This document shows, piece after piece, positions 13,929-27,023 of a stretch of DNA of 64,000 nt (its first letter is position 1; every line of letters starts with the position of its first letter). The translations under genes were made by a program, and so were the position numbers. The notes under the pieces were generated by a model. The model had not been told where the DNA came from. It made no database searches and saw nothing but the letters and a program-made list of their open reading frames with translations. Source of the stretch: Apostichopus japonicus (taxonomy: Eukaryota > Echinodermata > Holothuroidea > Aspidochirotida > Stichopodidae). The DNA lies in assembly GCF_037975245.1 (NCBI RefSeq), contig NC_092565.1, positions 5,799,999 to 5,863,998 on the forward strand, written 5' to 3'.

Positions 13929-15679
13929 ATGTGGTATGGAGCATCTCACATTGCTGTGTGTATGGAGCATCTCACATTGCTGTGTATGTTGTATGGAGCA
14001 TCTCACATTGCTGTGTGTATGTTGTATGGAGCATCTCACATTGCTGTGTGTTTGTGGTATGGAGCATCTCACATTGCTTTGTATGTGGTATGGAGCATCT
14101 CACATTGCTGTGTGTATGTTGTATGGTATGAAGCATCTCACATTGCTGTGTGTTTGTGGTATGTAGCATCTCACATTGCTGTGTGTATGTTGTATGGAGC
14201 ATCTCACATTGCTGTGTGTTTGTGGTATGGAGCATCTCACATTGCTTTGTATGTGGTATGGAGCATCTCACATTACTGTGTGTATGTTGTATGGAGCATC
14301 TCACATTGCTGTGTGTTTGTGGTATGGAGCATCTCGCATTGCTTTGTGTATGTTGTATGGAGCATCTCACATTGCTGTGTGTGTGTGTGGTATGAAGCAT
14401 CTCACATTGCTGTGTGTATGTTGTATGGAGCATCTCACATTGCTGTGTGTATGTTGTATGGAGTATCTCACATTGCTGTGTGTATGTTGTATGGAGCATC
14501 TCACATTGCTGTGTGTTTGTGGTGTGGAGCATCTCACATTGCTTTGTATGTGGTATGGAGCATCTCACATTACTGTGTGTATGTTGTATGGAGCATCTCA
14601 CATTGCTGTGTGTTTGTGGTATGGAGCATCTCACATTGCTGTGTGTATGTTGTATGCAGCATCTCACATTGTTGTGTGTATGTAGTATGGAGCATCTCAC
14701 ATTGTTGTGTGTATGTTGTATGGAGCATCTCACATTGCTGTGTGTATGTTGTATGGAGTATCTCACATTGCTGTGTGTATGTTGTATGGAGCATCTCACA
14801 TTGCTGTGTGTATGTTGTATGGAGCATCTCACATTACTGTGTGTATGTTGTATGGAGCATCTCACATTGCTGTGTGTATGTGGTATGGAGCATCTCACAT
14901 TGTGTGTATGTTGTATGGAGCATCTCACATTGCTGTGTGTATGTTGTATGGAGCATCTCACATTGCTGTGTGTATGTGATATGGAGCATCTCACATTGTT
15001 GTGTGTATGTTGTATGGAGCATCTCACATTGTTGTGTGTATGTTGTATGGAGCATCTCACATTGCTGTGTGTGTGTGTGGTATGAAGCATCTCACATTGC
15101 TGTGTGTTTGTGGTATGGAGCATCTCACATTGCTGTGTGTATGTGGTATGGAGCATCTCACATTGTGTGTATGTTGTATGGAGCATCTCACATTGCTGTG
15201 TGCATGTAGTATGGAGCATCTCACATAGCTGTGTGTATGTGATATGGAGCATCTCACATTGTTGTGTGTATGTTGTATGGAGCATCTCACATTGCTGTGT
15301 GTGTGGTATGAAGCATCTCACATTGTGTGTATGTTGTATGGAGCATCTCACATTGCTGTGTGCATGTAGTATGGAGCATCTCACATTGCTGTGTGTATGT
15401 GATATGGAGCATCTCACATTGCTGTGTGTATGTGGTATGGAGCATCTCACATTGTGTGTATGTTGTATGGAGCATCTCACATTGCTGTGTGCATGTAGTA
15501 TGGAGCATCTCACATTGCTGTGTGTATGTGATATGGAGCATCTCACATTGTTGTGTGTATGTTGTATGGAGCATCTCACATTGCTGTGTGTGTGGTATGA
15601 CGCATCTCACATAGCTGTGTGTATGTGGTATGGAGCATCTCACATTGCTGTGTGTATGTGGTATGAAGCATCTCACATC
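13929..15679. repeat. minisatellite, 33-bp units (~53 copies), with higher-order structure
   Basis: Tandem array whose unit is about 33 bp with core TATGGAGCATCTCACATTGC followed by a TGTGTGTATGTTG-like spacer. The core is very constant; the spacer varies (tgttg, tgtgg, tgtagt, tgatat) and shortens in some units to 27-30 bp. Because 33 is a multiple of 3 and the unit has no stop in several frames, long pseudo-ORFs appear on both strands (426 codons plus, 535 codons minus); these are artefacts. Marker variants recur at larger spacings, for example GCTTTGTATG at 14075, 14244 and 14541, and GCATGTAGTA at 15202, 15362 and 15491, so multi-unit blocks have been duplicated. Confidence 0.97.
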
Positions 15680-17543
15680 ACTTTGGCCATGTTCACAGTA
15701 GAGAACAATCAGCAAAGGATCAGATATGGATCCCATCCTGCACTTGAGAGCAGTGTCTTTGGTAAAAATTTTCACAGGTTTTTTTGGCCTTACATTTAAT
15801 ATTTAGCATATGACCAACTTTCCATCACCTCTAGGACCTCTTTAGGACTGTGAGCTTGTAGAATTTGAAGAATTTTAATTATCTTGACTTGTGTTTGCTT
15901 CCTTGTTGTAGTAAGAAATAATTGTTGATGATATTACAAACATTGACAGTTTAAGAACGGGATTGATTGAAACTTCAATCGACATTGATGTAAAACCCTG
16001 TCTGAGAAAGATTTATCTTATTCGGCATCCGATGGGTTAATTGTTTCTCTTAAAATAAATATGGCTATTTAGGTAAATATTTTTGGCTCCAGGAGACAGT
16101 AACAGTGCTACTTTTTTTTTTTTTTAATCTTTTTCTTTGGTCTATTAGGGAATTAAGTTAGATTGTTCCAGTATAATTGAGTGGCAGTTAACCACTCCTT
16201 CCCGATCAGATAAAATCTGTCTAGTTGTGATCAGAGCTGACAGCATTCATTAGGGACAATGGAAAAGCCACACAAAAGATATGAGAGATGTGTTAGTAGG
16301 TTTTTAGGTTAGTAGTCCAGAAAGATTTAATCCCTCTCTTAAAAAAAATGGAAAAAAGAAAACGAAAGAAAGAGAGATTATGGAAGAAAAACCATGCCTT
16401 GATGTGTTTATTTAGCCAAATTTATAACGAGAGAAAATGGATACGGTTCCATAGATATTGTGACAAGGAGCCAAATTTTTGTGAGTCTCAACTTGGTTAT
16501 TAGAAATGTGGAATTGATGACAGTCGTCCGAATGACATTGCTGCGCAGTGAAATATTATCATGAAAAGATTTTCAGAAGATGAAAATGAAATTCACCCTC
16601 AGATTGAGTACATCGTTTTGAATATGTTTTTTGGTATTTTGGATATCTTGGCCTTTTTTTTTTTTACTTGTTGTTTGACACCACAACGTGATAATGCAGT
16701 AGTTTTTGTAGAGGTGCTTTACCAAACATCAGGATTTTCATCCCTCCCTTGCTTTCCCCCGCCCCCTCCCCAGTCCAAACATCAAGTAGGGAATTTGGAC
16801 TCCAACACTAAAAATGGTATGAATAGCTGCAATATGGGGTTCATTACCTCTTGGAGGTACTGTGCCACCATTTCTCAAAGTATATTTCATTCTCCAAAAA
16901 ATTAATAAACTTTATCAATAAATTCCCAAATTGCCATGCACTATTTACAAGTACATTAAGTACTAATGTTCAAACAGTGTAGCAAAAAAACCTGACTACT
17001 TGGCCGTGCACCCCATTGTAAACTCATAACCTTGGTAAAATCTTTAAAACACCTTGGTTAACAAACCAGCTGGATACTCCTGTGGCCTTTGCATGTGGTG
17101 TGCATTCAACTTGCTATGATTTCAAAAGGAAAGGAAGGGACTCCAATTGGTGCTTCGTAATTCTGCAAATCCTGGAAAGGATATAAAAAAAATGAAAAAA
17201 AAAAAATATTACAGTAATTCTGCCAGTCTAACAATACACATTTGTTTTGGATGCATGATTACCAACTCAAATTAAAGTAAACATCACTTTGTTTTGGTAT
17301 GATTTAGAGATATGTTGTGCTTATCTGTTCCAATCGAGTATGAACTGAACAAATATATTTATGGGTGCAGGGCATTAATAGTGATACATTGACGTAGGAA
17401 TTCATCAGGTCTTTGAACCTAAACATTACTATTAAACAGTGTGAGCTTTGTGATCTTCACCTGGTCTATAGGGAGGGATTCTTTCCCTCCCCTCACTCTC
17501 CTTATTCTGTCCATTTTCCCTTCACTTTCATCTCCCCTCCTCC

Positions 17544-17570
17544 CCTTCCTTCCTTCCTTCCTTCCTTCCT
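17544..17570. repeat. (CCTT)n microsatellite
   Basis: About seven CCTT units inside a longer C/T-rich patch (about 17480-17600). It sits in the long nucleophosmin intron. Confidence 0.9.
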
Positions 17571-18114
17571 ACCCTCCCTCCCCCCTCCTCCTCACAAAAG
17601 CAAGCAATGTTCGTTAGTAATTTTTGGCGGCAACCATGGGACGTCGGCCCCTTTGTGATAAATGTTTTCTTTACCCGTACTCTACGGTAGTGCTTCAGTG
17701 TTTATTTTCCTTGTTTTGGGATGGAGAGAGGGGGAAGGGTGGGTTAGGGGCTGACATTATGTAGTGTGACCCTTTTAACTTGTGTATTAGTATTCAAATC
17801 ATGAATAGCAATCCCATTAACAATGTTTTTTGGCAATGTTCTGCCAAGTTTCCCAAAGTTCACAACACACTGAGGCAAGGTAACTGGATTACAGGGTCTG
17901 CTTTGTGCCAGTGACCAACTCTCACCACATCTTGTTATCTTCCATAATGTGCTGGTACTTTGTTTGTCTGTATCATGATTCATCATATATTGCATTGTTT
18001 ACTTTCTCAGACCCCCCCCCACCCCCATCCACCTCTCATCTCCATATACACTAAACATAATCACATATGCTTTTCTAACCCATTATTCCCATCATGTGTC
18101 AATTTTGCTGTTCA

Positions 18115-18480
18115 GTAGAGCATTTGGGTCAAACGCTAAAGGCAAATGGGCTTTCGGTGTAACGAGTACATGTTCGAGTCCTTGCCAGATTATGATTTTG
18201 TGTGCTTGGGCATGGGGCTTGATCGCCATTGCCTCTCTTATCCTAGGTGCTTAAGGTAGGGACTTTGCAAGGTAACGTGCGCCGGATTGTGGCTGCACCC
18301 TACAAGATGTCCCCCTAGGGAAGGGATGTGTAGACATGCTTTGCAGTGTCCCCAGGAGCGACTGTTTGAAATGTACACATTTTGTTTCGTTGGTGTAATG
18401 ATTCAGTTATACCAATGTCACAGGCAGAACTGTTGTAATGTAAGAAGGCCCTTAAATTACAGATACTTGACTGTAAACCT
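18115..18480 (+). mobile_element. SINE-like segment (tRNA-like head, degraded)
   Basis: A B-box-like GTTCGAGTCC lies near 18173, with a weak A-box-like region about 50 bp upstream, followed by roughly 300 bp of GC-richer unique sequence with words such as GGTGCTTAAGGTAGGGAC. The layout resembles a tRNA-derived SINE with a long body. No target duplications or clean tail were identified, so the borders are approximate. It could also be unrelated intron sequence. Confidence 0.3.
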
Positions 18481-20397
18481 TCAACTTTAACCTACAGCTG
18501 TTCAATCCACTCTTCTACGTTACGTTTGTCGTTTCCGATACAGCTTAGCCCGAAGTTGAATAACATCGTCAAACCGATCAATCAATCATAGAACATTTGT
18601 ACATGATACATGATGTACACTTTGTCTCTTTGCCTCCTTCCATTCTGGATCGTTCTCTCTATAAACGGCGGCTTGATCATGTTTCTCACACATGTATAGA
18701 CGTTTTATACAATCACACTGGAAAAATTGTCAAATCATAAGGCAAGAAGGCCTTTATATCGAGTTTATGTTAGGCGTTTTATTTGTATACCACCTATTGT
18801 TCACTCTGCGAGTTCAATTACCACTTGCTAAACTGTGAAGTTATCAGAGGATCTTTTGTTTGGCTATCCCATTGAGCACTTCCTGTGGGTATTCAAAACC
18901 TATCAGTATTAGTAGTGTAGTGTTGCTTTAGAAATCAATGAAAGATAACGGGTCGTAGGGCGTAATCAAATTAATTGTTGTATGATTAATCTCAAAATGT
19001 GGATCAAATAGTTGATATGCTAACCGTGGGGATCACCTGTAGGAACTCGGGGGAATGATCTTTCCATGCCTTGCTGGTACGTACAATCCCCGGTGACACT
19101 TCTTGAAGAGCCTGTGGAGAGTTGCAATCATTGAACAAAGTAGGATACGTTTGTATCGTACAGTATTATATTGGCCTTTGTTTCATGAGTGATGATGCAT
19201 CAAGAAGAGTTTACAAAACAAATGGTTTTCTTTTGCATATATCTATTCTTCTTGTGTGCCAGGGAATATTTTGTCCACTACAACTTATCGCATCCCAAGT
19301 CGCTATGCAAAACGGTCAAGTAGAAATTGGCTATTATAAGTTCAAAGGTGTGTAGCAGTTTATCTTTTACACAGGAACCCATAGTACTATGACAGACACA
19401 ATTCGGAGCCTTCAAATCTGGCACACAAACTTTAAGCACTAAAATTTTTCCCTGTACCTGAATATTTATGCTTTTCCAAAGATGTAGTCAATGGAGCTCT
19501 CTGGAGAATTTTTGATGCTACTGTACATATCCAGTCATAAATAGTAGAAAAGTCTGAAAATGTCCAGTCTTCTCCTTACATATGTCAGTAACGACACTAG
19601 TTAATATGAAAAGTGTCTGGGTGACGCAATATTCATTAGTCTCTGATGAACTTTTACTTGGTAAAACCAAATATGAAAGAGGGTTGAAATCTAACGTTTG
19701 ACCGATCGTGACCTCATTTTGGGTAACTCTCGACGACGGGTTTGTTTGGTAACAATTGTTGAAACAAGAATGCGAAGAGCTTGCTTTAAGTCAGTCTTTA
19801 CCTCAAGTCAGTCTTTGACTCTTTGAATTGCATTTCCAAGAGATTTCCCAATTTTTTACCCTTTATTAGAATATAGACCTTTTTTTTTTTTTAAATAGTT
19901 CTGAATTGGTAAAGGTCATCATTTCTCTTTGGTATTAGATTGACCATCGCTGACATTTTAAGATCAAAGATGGACATATCCACCTGAAGGTCGTGACTAT
20001 TTGTTCAATATGCTAAGGTAACCTTTGGTTTGATTGATACAGAAAATAGCACCATGCCACCCCCAAAGGGCAGCCACGATCTTTTGCCATCGTTACAACC
20101 TTGGCAAGTATAGGACTGGAGCCAAGATGGATGTCTCATTATTGAGAGGATGTTTGCTATTTACATGAGCAATTTTCAGGAATCGGTTGACCTTCCCACA
20201 GCAACTTCTATAAAGATATTACAATACCTCTGAGCAGCTTTAAAAGAAAGCAATTTGAATTAGCTGAGAAACTTGTGGTACAAAATATTTTTGAGACAGG
20301 TTTGAGGAAGGTGATGAGAAAATGACTGGGTATGGAAGCATTCTGTATAGTCAGCTCAGTGAACACTCTATCCTTCCATGATTCCTTGGGTTCCTTT

Positions 20398-20837
20398 TAG
20401 GGATGCACCGGATATCCGGTCCGGCCGGACTATCCGGCCGGATAGTGAGCAATTATCCGGTTCCGGCCGGATCTTTTTCAAAATCCGGCCGGATCTTTTT
20501 CAAAATCGGCCGGATCTTTTCCAAAATCTGGCCTGAATTATTCCTTAAAAAGGTGTTGGTATTAACTTAAATCAATGTAAACTATTTTCAAAAATTAATA
20601 AAAATATTCAAAGTACCTGTAAAGAAATATTAGGTTTAACATGTTTAATTTAATTTTCTCAATGGGTCTGACCTAAGATTTGCTCCTTGTTTCATACTTC
20701 TACTTCTTATTAATGATTTTCTTTTGTGTAATGAAAAAATCCGGTTCTGGCCGGGTTTTATCCGGCCGGATTTCATGTACTATCCGGCAAAATCCGGTTC
20801 CGGCCGGATCCCAAAATTTGGATCCGGCGCATCCCTA
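20398..20837. mobile_element. hAT-type MITE, copy 2 (440 bp)
   Basis: Same family and orientation as 12298-12745. The left terminus is TAGGGATGCACCGGAT, and the right terminus reads TAGGGATGCGCCGGAT in reverse complement. It is flanked by a perfect 8-bp target duplication GTTCCTTT at 20390-20397 and 20838-20845. The AT-rich centre is almost identical to copy 1, and differences are mostly in the number of subterminal TCCGGCCGGA palindromes and small indels. High identity plus intact duplications imply fairly recent transposition. There is no coding capacity, so it would need a transposase supplied elsewhere. Confidence 0.92.
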
Positions 20838-23212
20838 GTTCCTTTCCAATGACCCACCCCTCCCTTCGACACTAGCATTTCATCCCTAGTCTGTTCATGG
20901 CATTTTTCCCTTTCAAAAGAGAATATAAATAATGAGTTACTTTTTTCCAGAGAACAGGGAAATTGTTAAGGGAGAGCAAGCTGAGTTTTTGCATACCTAG
21001 TAGTGTTTTAAAGCTTGCTGTGTAAAACTGCAGGTTTTGAGAGAAGAGCAGGGGGGAGGGGGTAGGGGAGAGGTACCATGGATAGTTCAACAAGTCATGT
21101 GTAGGAGCACATATTGATTGAGAAGGGAAGCTAAATGTTTTATCTTGTGGTTTATATTTAAATCCAATACCGGCAACAATATGAATCGTATAATGAGGTA
21201 ACACTCTACCGTTATAATGCTGTGTCCGGCTTACGGTTGGCAAACTTGTAAAACTGTTGTCCAATAAAGATTTCACTTTCAGAGCATGGGCATTGATTAG
21301 ATGATACAGCACTGCCATTGTTCAATATAAAGCCATTTAAAACTCTGACCTTTGAAAGAGAGATCTGTATTAAAACCAAGGAGAAGTGTGAACAAATCTT
21401 TATTCCCACGCATGCATGGTGAACACTTTTAATAATAAAGACCAAATGATGGCATATTGATTGGCTGACAGGTTTGACATTTTGGGAATGTATATATATA
21501 TATATTGACAGTTGACAAAAATAATATCATTAATATTTCCATTGCATAAGGTAGACTCATTTGTATAGACCCTCGGTACAGTACAATAGGTGTGTCTGTG
21601 TAGTCCCATTGGCTGCAGGACTGAAAGGTTTTGTTATGTGCATGAAGGAATGCTGATTGCTGATTGGTCAATCTTAAATGTTGGTGATACTCCAGACAGG
21701 ATCATGGGTATTGTGTGATCTTTTGCTGTGATGCAATATAACAGGGTTTTATTCATATTTTATTGGAGAAAATAGTATACAATTAATATTGCAATGAAAC
21801 TTTTGATTTGGCTGGAAGCAAAAAGTTGGAAAGAGTTTGAAACTTGGAATGTGTGATTATTTGCAATTTATTGATTTCAAGATGTTACTAGCACAGATGG
21901 TAGAAGCACTGGCATATGTCAATCTTTCTGTCCGTTTGTCTGTCCAGAATGGTACAAGATTTTTCAAGGATGGAGTAGATGAAACTAGCTTGTACATCCA
22001 ATCACTGAGGGCCAGGCCATTTGTTGGAAGTTTTTTGGTGAAATTTTATTTTGCGGTTATTTCGGGTCCTTGTTTAAGAATCTAAGTATATATGTCAATT
22101 GCAAAATATTTCAAAATTCCAGAATGTGAAGTGGTTTCCACTTTGTATCCATTATTTTCAAAGCCCTCCTCTTCATAATTTGCAAACTTTTTGAAGTGTG
22201 TGTTCGGGTGTTCCTGGCCGGAGCAAGTTTTGGCACATTAAATCAATATAACAGGTTGTTTCTTGTGTGATTGGTTAGACTTTAATCATGGAGTTTGATG
22301 CAGCATTCATAATTCATATCGCAACAGATTCGGCGCAAATTCAGCACACGTTTTGGGGGCAGTCTTTATGTCTGGGAAACGTTAATTTTGTTTAGTGCGG
22401 TGTCTCCTCTTCGCTTCGGATGCTACAGTGCAGAAGTGAATATTTCTCTTATACTGTTACACTCGTGTGGGTTGTTATCTTTGCAGACAAGTCGTTCTGC
22501 TTCCAGCAATTATTTTAAGTTCATGGCTGTCGGTAGACAGACATCTTCCTCCCGAGGACATTTTGTCATCTCTTCGACGGCCGTCTGAAGTAAAAAGGAC
22601 CAGTAAAATAGTCAGAATGCTATCCCAAATTTCCCAACGGTTTCTTTGGTGTCAAATACAAATTAGCTCACCTTAAATGTCAGCTCTGTTTCTCCACATA
22701 TTTACAAAGGGATGCGTCATGGAGGGGAATCATTTCGCTTGAGGTTTTCATGAATATGGTATGAACACCAACGGTGTCAGTTTTTATTTTGCACTAAATG
22801 TCAATTGGGATTAGGTCAGGAACTTCTAAAAAAAAATACTGCTAATTTTGCAATGAAAGGAATATTTTCTAGAAAGTGCCTTTCAGAACATCTGCACTGC
22901 AAAAAAATACAAAAATACAATGTCAACAAAAGTCCTTTCAAACTCCCTTGCCCTATAAGCTTTGTCTGTACCTTTTGGATAGGTAACATATAGAGAATTG
23001 TACCCATGTTTAATAACTAAACAGTCAAGTCCACATTCTATGGAGCATAACTTGTTTTTTTAAGTTTATGAATTTTATTTCTCCACAAAACTAATGCAAA
23101 ATACTTTGTTTTGTAGTTAATATAAACAGTGGGCACATGCTATGCATTTGACTTGTATAGCAATTGCTATGTACAGTACAGTAGGTATGTGATGCCAGAG
23201 AAACTCTACCAT

Positions 23213-23838
23213 GTGAGTGAGAGGGAATAATGTGGTGGGAGAGAGGGGGAAGGAGAAAGGGAAGGCACGGGAAATAAAGATGGGAGAAGAGAGGGGAAGT
23301 AAAGACAATGGAAGGGAGATCACAGGCAAAGTAAGAGAGGGAAAAGGTAAAGGAAGGGATGGGATGGGGGAAAGATAAGGGAAGGAGGAGGGTGAAGACA
23401 AGGGAAGGGGGAGGCAGGAGGTATAAAGCTGGGGCAAGAGATTGGAAGCAAGGCAAGGGAGGAAGATTACAGGCAAAGTACAAGAGGGAAAAGGGAAGGG
23501 ATGGGATGGGGGAAAGATTAGGGAAGGAGGGAGAGTGAATACAAGGGAAGTGGCAGGGTGAAGGGAAGGGGGAGGCAGGGGAAATAAAGATGGGGCAAGA
23601 GATTGGAAGTAAAGAAAAGGAAGGGAAGGGAGAATTAAGGCAAAGTGATGGAGGGGAAAGGTAAGGGAAGGGATGGAGAAAGGCAGAGAGGAGTAATGGA
23701 GAGTTAAGGTGGGTGAGGAGAAGGGGATATAGGCAAGGGAAGGGATTAAATGCAGGGGAAGAGAATGGGATTAGAGGCAGGGGAAGAGAATGTGATAAAT
23801 CCAGGGTAAGGTGGTAAAGGCAGAAAGGGAGATGGTAG
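23213..23838. repeat. polypurine (GA-rich) tract, ~0.6 kb
   Basis: The plus strand is nearly all purine (GGGAAGG, GGGATGGGG, AAAGATAAGGG and similar words) for about 600 bp, with few interruptions. Blocks repeat imperfectly: an AGGCAAAG word recurs near 23324, 23471 and 23638, giving spacings of 147 and 167 bp. The 298-codon Pro/Leu/Ser-rich ORF on the opposite strand simply reflects polypyrimidine. Such mirror-like purine tracts can form triplex (H-DNA) in vitro; that is general knowledge and not shown here. Confidence 0.9.
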
Positions 23839-24149
23839 AGGTTTGCTAAAGAGTTATATGTATACAGTACAAGCTTATGCACAGACATATCAAAGTTACA
23901 TACCAATAACATGACCAGCACCAGATACAGGGTCATCTCTTCCAAGACTTGACAGGAACCCCCCCCCAATAGGAACTTTAAAAGCATGATAGGTTTGCTA
24001 AAGAGTTATATGTATACAGTACAAGCTTATGCACAGACATATCAAAGTTACATACCAATAACATGACCAGCACCAGATACAGGGTCATCTCTTCCAAGAC
24101 TTGACAGGAACCCCCCCCCCCCCCAATAGGAACTTTAAAAGCATGATAG
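23839..24149. repeat. 152-bp direct tandem duplication
   Basis: Two near-identical copies lie side by side, 23839-23990 and 23991-24149. Each starts AGGTTTGCTAAAGAG and ends TTTAAAAGCATGAT. The visible difference is the length of an internal C run, 9 in the first copy and 14 in the second. The duplication abuts the right end of the polypurine tract. Confidence 0.95.
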
Positions 24150-26456
24150 GTCCACCACAATCACTTTATGGACATTATTAGAGACTTTACTAGATCTATA
24201 CATTGCTGTGCATACATTAACATTACTAGTCATATAATACCAGCACCATACATCAATCTAGCCTCCTCCTGCAGTAACTATATACACTACATTGGTTAGC
24301 AATACTGTATATATCAGATTGAATGATAAAACCACACTTGATGTGTTAGATATTGATAAGCATTAATGAGTATCACATCACATTTGATGTAGTTAATCCT
24401 TGTTTTGTGGCAGCTAATATGACAGTTAATGATATACAAGATAATTGGCCAGTAAATGGACACCTGGGCTGCTGATGTTTGAGTTGAAGGTTCATAGGGT
24501 CAGGCATGTGGCGGTTATCCCCACCACAAAACCACAGGCATGGAATTTTGTGTGTGTAGTTGGCCTGCCTTTGTAGTTTTATTGTCACTACAGTGTCCCG
24601 TTTTTATCAATAAAGTCATCTTTTAAAAATAAATCTGTTTGCTGAGAGTAATATTGTCATGTAACCATTTTTTTTAAATATTCTAATCTTTCAATTTATT
24701 ATAATATTTGAAAGTGTATGGTACTGCAAGATTATATGTGACATTCCATAAATCTTCCATACATGTGGAAGCATCCATCATGTCTAGATTATAGTCCCAG
24801 GTCTGTTAAGTAATTGCTTATTCCACCTAGGTGTGGCTATGCGTTCATTAAAGTTGACTATCTCCCATGGGGGGGAGGGGGAGGGGGTCTTATCCCAGAA
24901 GAAAGAATATAGACATGAAGTGTGTCTGAGACATACATATCACATGAGGCTATAAATTTAAGGTCCACATGCAAGTTTGTGCTAAATAAATGTTTTGAAA
25001 TTTTTCTGTGGAGTGTACTTCCCCACCCACCTCCCCCCCCCTACCGTCCATGGATCTGCCCCTGTATTCAGATCTTATTTCAGGGTCATACCCATCACCA
25101 CTAGTGGGCCAAAACTATTTATACATAATATTACAAGGCATGTAATATTGGAAAGCTAATTGATGTTTTTGATGATACGCTATTTTTCTAAAATACGATT
25201 CATTCCAATTTTTGGCAGTTCCACATAATTTGCTTATCATCCCATATGTAGCCTTGGCAGCACGATTTTCTTTTTCTACCCAGACAGATAGCTAGCGTGA
25301 TGTTTTCTTTTCTGTAATCCGAAGGTATTTAAAGAATGCATCGGAAACCGAATATATATTTCCGATTTTCCGTTTACTCATGTTCCCTGAAGACCCAGAG
25401 CTTTATTAAGTCGGGACGCATAGTAACGAGGCAATTTTAGCTTCCGTTTCTGTTTCATGGCTCCCAAAGATGTGCTGCTGCTGTATGTATGTACCTTGTT
25501 ACAAGTGCAGCTGAGGGATTCAGCGTTGAATGTTTGTATAACTGAACAGCGTCTCTGTTTAAGCAAGGTGTCGTATTCTGTTTGATTGTTGCCGACGACG
25601 ACCAGCCATTGCTCCGGCAGCCATTGTGGCGTTTGAATGTAATGATTTTTAAGTCAGGCCTGGGGGTATGTAGATGGGTCGTTGGGCGTGAGCAGTGCCT
25701 ACCACCCTCGCTCCCATTGTTGCGGCCGGTTCATGTTTTATGTACGTTGAACTTCCCGGGAACATCTCTCAGCAAAATAAAATACCTCGCAGGCAGGCTT
25801 AGGACATCCTTGTCAAAAAGTTTTTCCACTCGATTTGAGAAAAAAGTCTGTAACTTGCAATATAAATTTCTGGCAGCATTTTAAAGGTTAATGTTTTGAT
25901 AGTTGGTAAGCTGAATAGCTCTTGTCATGCAATAACCGTACCAATGCTGCTGTCAAGCACATAATGGGAACTGTTACAGAGGTTTAATATTGTCACTATA
26001 TAGTTGGGTATCAACACAGTTATTCTGCTCATTGGAGCAGATGTTAATTTAATACCCACATTTACAGCCGGTAAACGTCATAGAATCATATACTAGGAGA
26101 AAAGAATGGAGGCTTTAAAGCACTTTCTTGCAGTCTTGCAGCAAAATCATTGTACAAACATGAATCTTTTTAAGAATATGAGCCGGCCATTGATATCAAC
26201 TGCAAAATATTGAAGTTTTGAGGCAAATGAACAGTGAAGTGAGCACTTGGGTTTCAAAAGCCTTACTCGCTTCCAAAACCACGAAAACTGTTCTTAAAAC
26301 TCAAGATCTTTAAACTTCAGCACCACTCTGTAAATTTTGATTGTACAAATGTTCTATAAATAATTCAGGGCACTTTATACGGACTGTATTGAGATAGTTC
26401 CCAGGTCTTGAAACTGGATTTTCTCAAAGGAAGGAGGAATCTGTAAGGGAAAGGAA

Positions 26457-26530
26457 GGGGAGGAGTAAGTGAGGGGGGAGGGTAAGTGAGGGGGGAGGAG
26501 TAAGTGAGGGGGGAGGGTAAGTGAGGGGGT
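26457..26530. repeat. short G-rich tandem array
   Basis: Alternating units GGGAGGAGTAAGTGAGGG and GGGAGGGTAAGTGAGGG are repeated about four times. It is about 500 bp upstream of the 27024 exon acceptor. Each unit contains GTAAGTGAGG or GTAAGTG, which resembles a 5' splice donor (see findings). Confidence 0.85.
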
Positions 26531-27023
26531 TGTTTCTTTTATTTACACTTTTGGTAACTATGCTGTTTGCAGACTAAAATGTTCAGAGAACCCCCCCCCC
26601 CCCATCTTGGATAAAGGATGCATCCATGTGTGAAAATGATTTGTTCTGGGAGGGAAAGACAATGACATACTGTATATTTAAAAAGTTTTTTTTCAGTATT
26701 GTAAAGTATTATTAAAGTATGGTAAAGTAAATTTCACTTCAGGCTTTACACTTCATAGACATAACTGTCCTGGAAATTTCTGAATCTAGATCAGTGTCTT
26801 CAAGTTCCGTAACTTGAGAACTACTGTACCGGTGGGTTTAGTGGCATTGCTGACCAAGTGCTGCAAAAACCCTAACTTTTAAAATGGTACACATTCAATC
26901 ATATCAATTATGAAATTTTATCCTCATCTTCATTTGTTCTGTTGTTCTTACCTTCTTTAATCCTTCCATACTGCACTTACGTTTCTGTCATTTGTGTGTT
27001 TTTGTTTGTTTTATTATTCACAG

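Larger units (their letters stand above)
10056..27023 (+). other. intron of the nucleophosmin-like gene (17 kb)
   Basis: Runs from a GTAAGG donor to the TTATTCACAG acceptor. It holds most repeats of the gene region: two related hAT MITEs, the 33-bp minisatellite, a SINE-like segment, a polypurine tract with an adjacent 152-bp duplication, and a G-rich short tandem array. Long C runs occur at 13593-13608 (16 C) and 26591-26603 (13 C). No further nucleophosmin exon was found or is needed, because the reading frame is continuous across it. Confidence 0.8.

Noticed and set aside
13929-15579. Long ORFs (426 codons plus, 535 codons minus) with repeated 11-residue units
   Set aside because: They arise because the 33-bp minisatellite unit is a multiple of three and lacks stops. 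Several frames and both strands are open with the same periodicity, and units with length changes simply shift between frames.
20872-21318. 148-codon minus-strand ORF beside the second MITE
   Set aside because: Composition (His, Ser, Leu, Tyr from AT-rich DNA) looks random, with no domain and no splice or start context.
23091-23987. 298-codon Pro/Leu/Ser-rich minus-strand ORF
   Set aside because: It is the translation of a polypyrimidine strand. Its low complexity mirrors the GA tract, and its start region comes from the tandem duplication.
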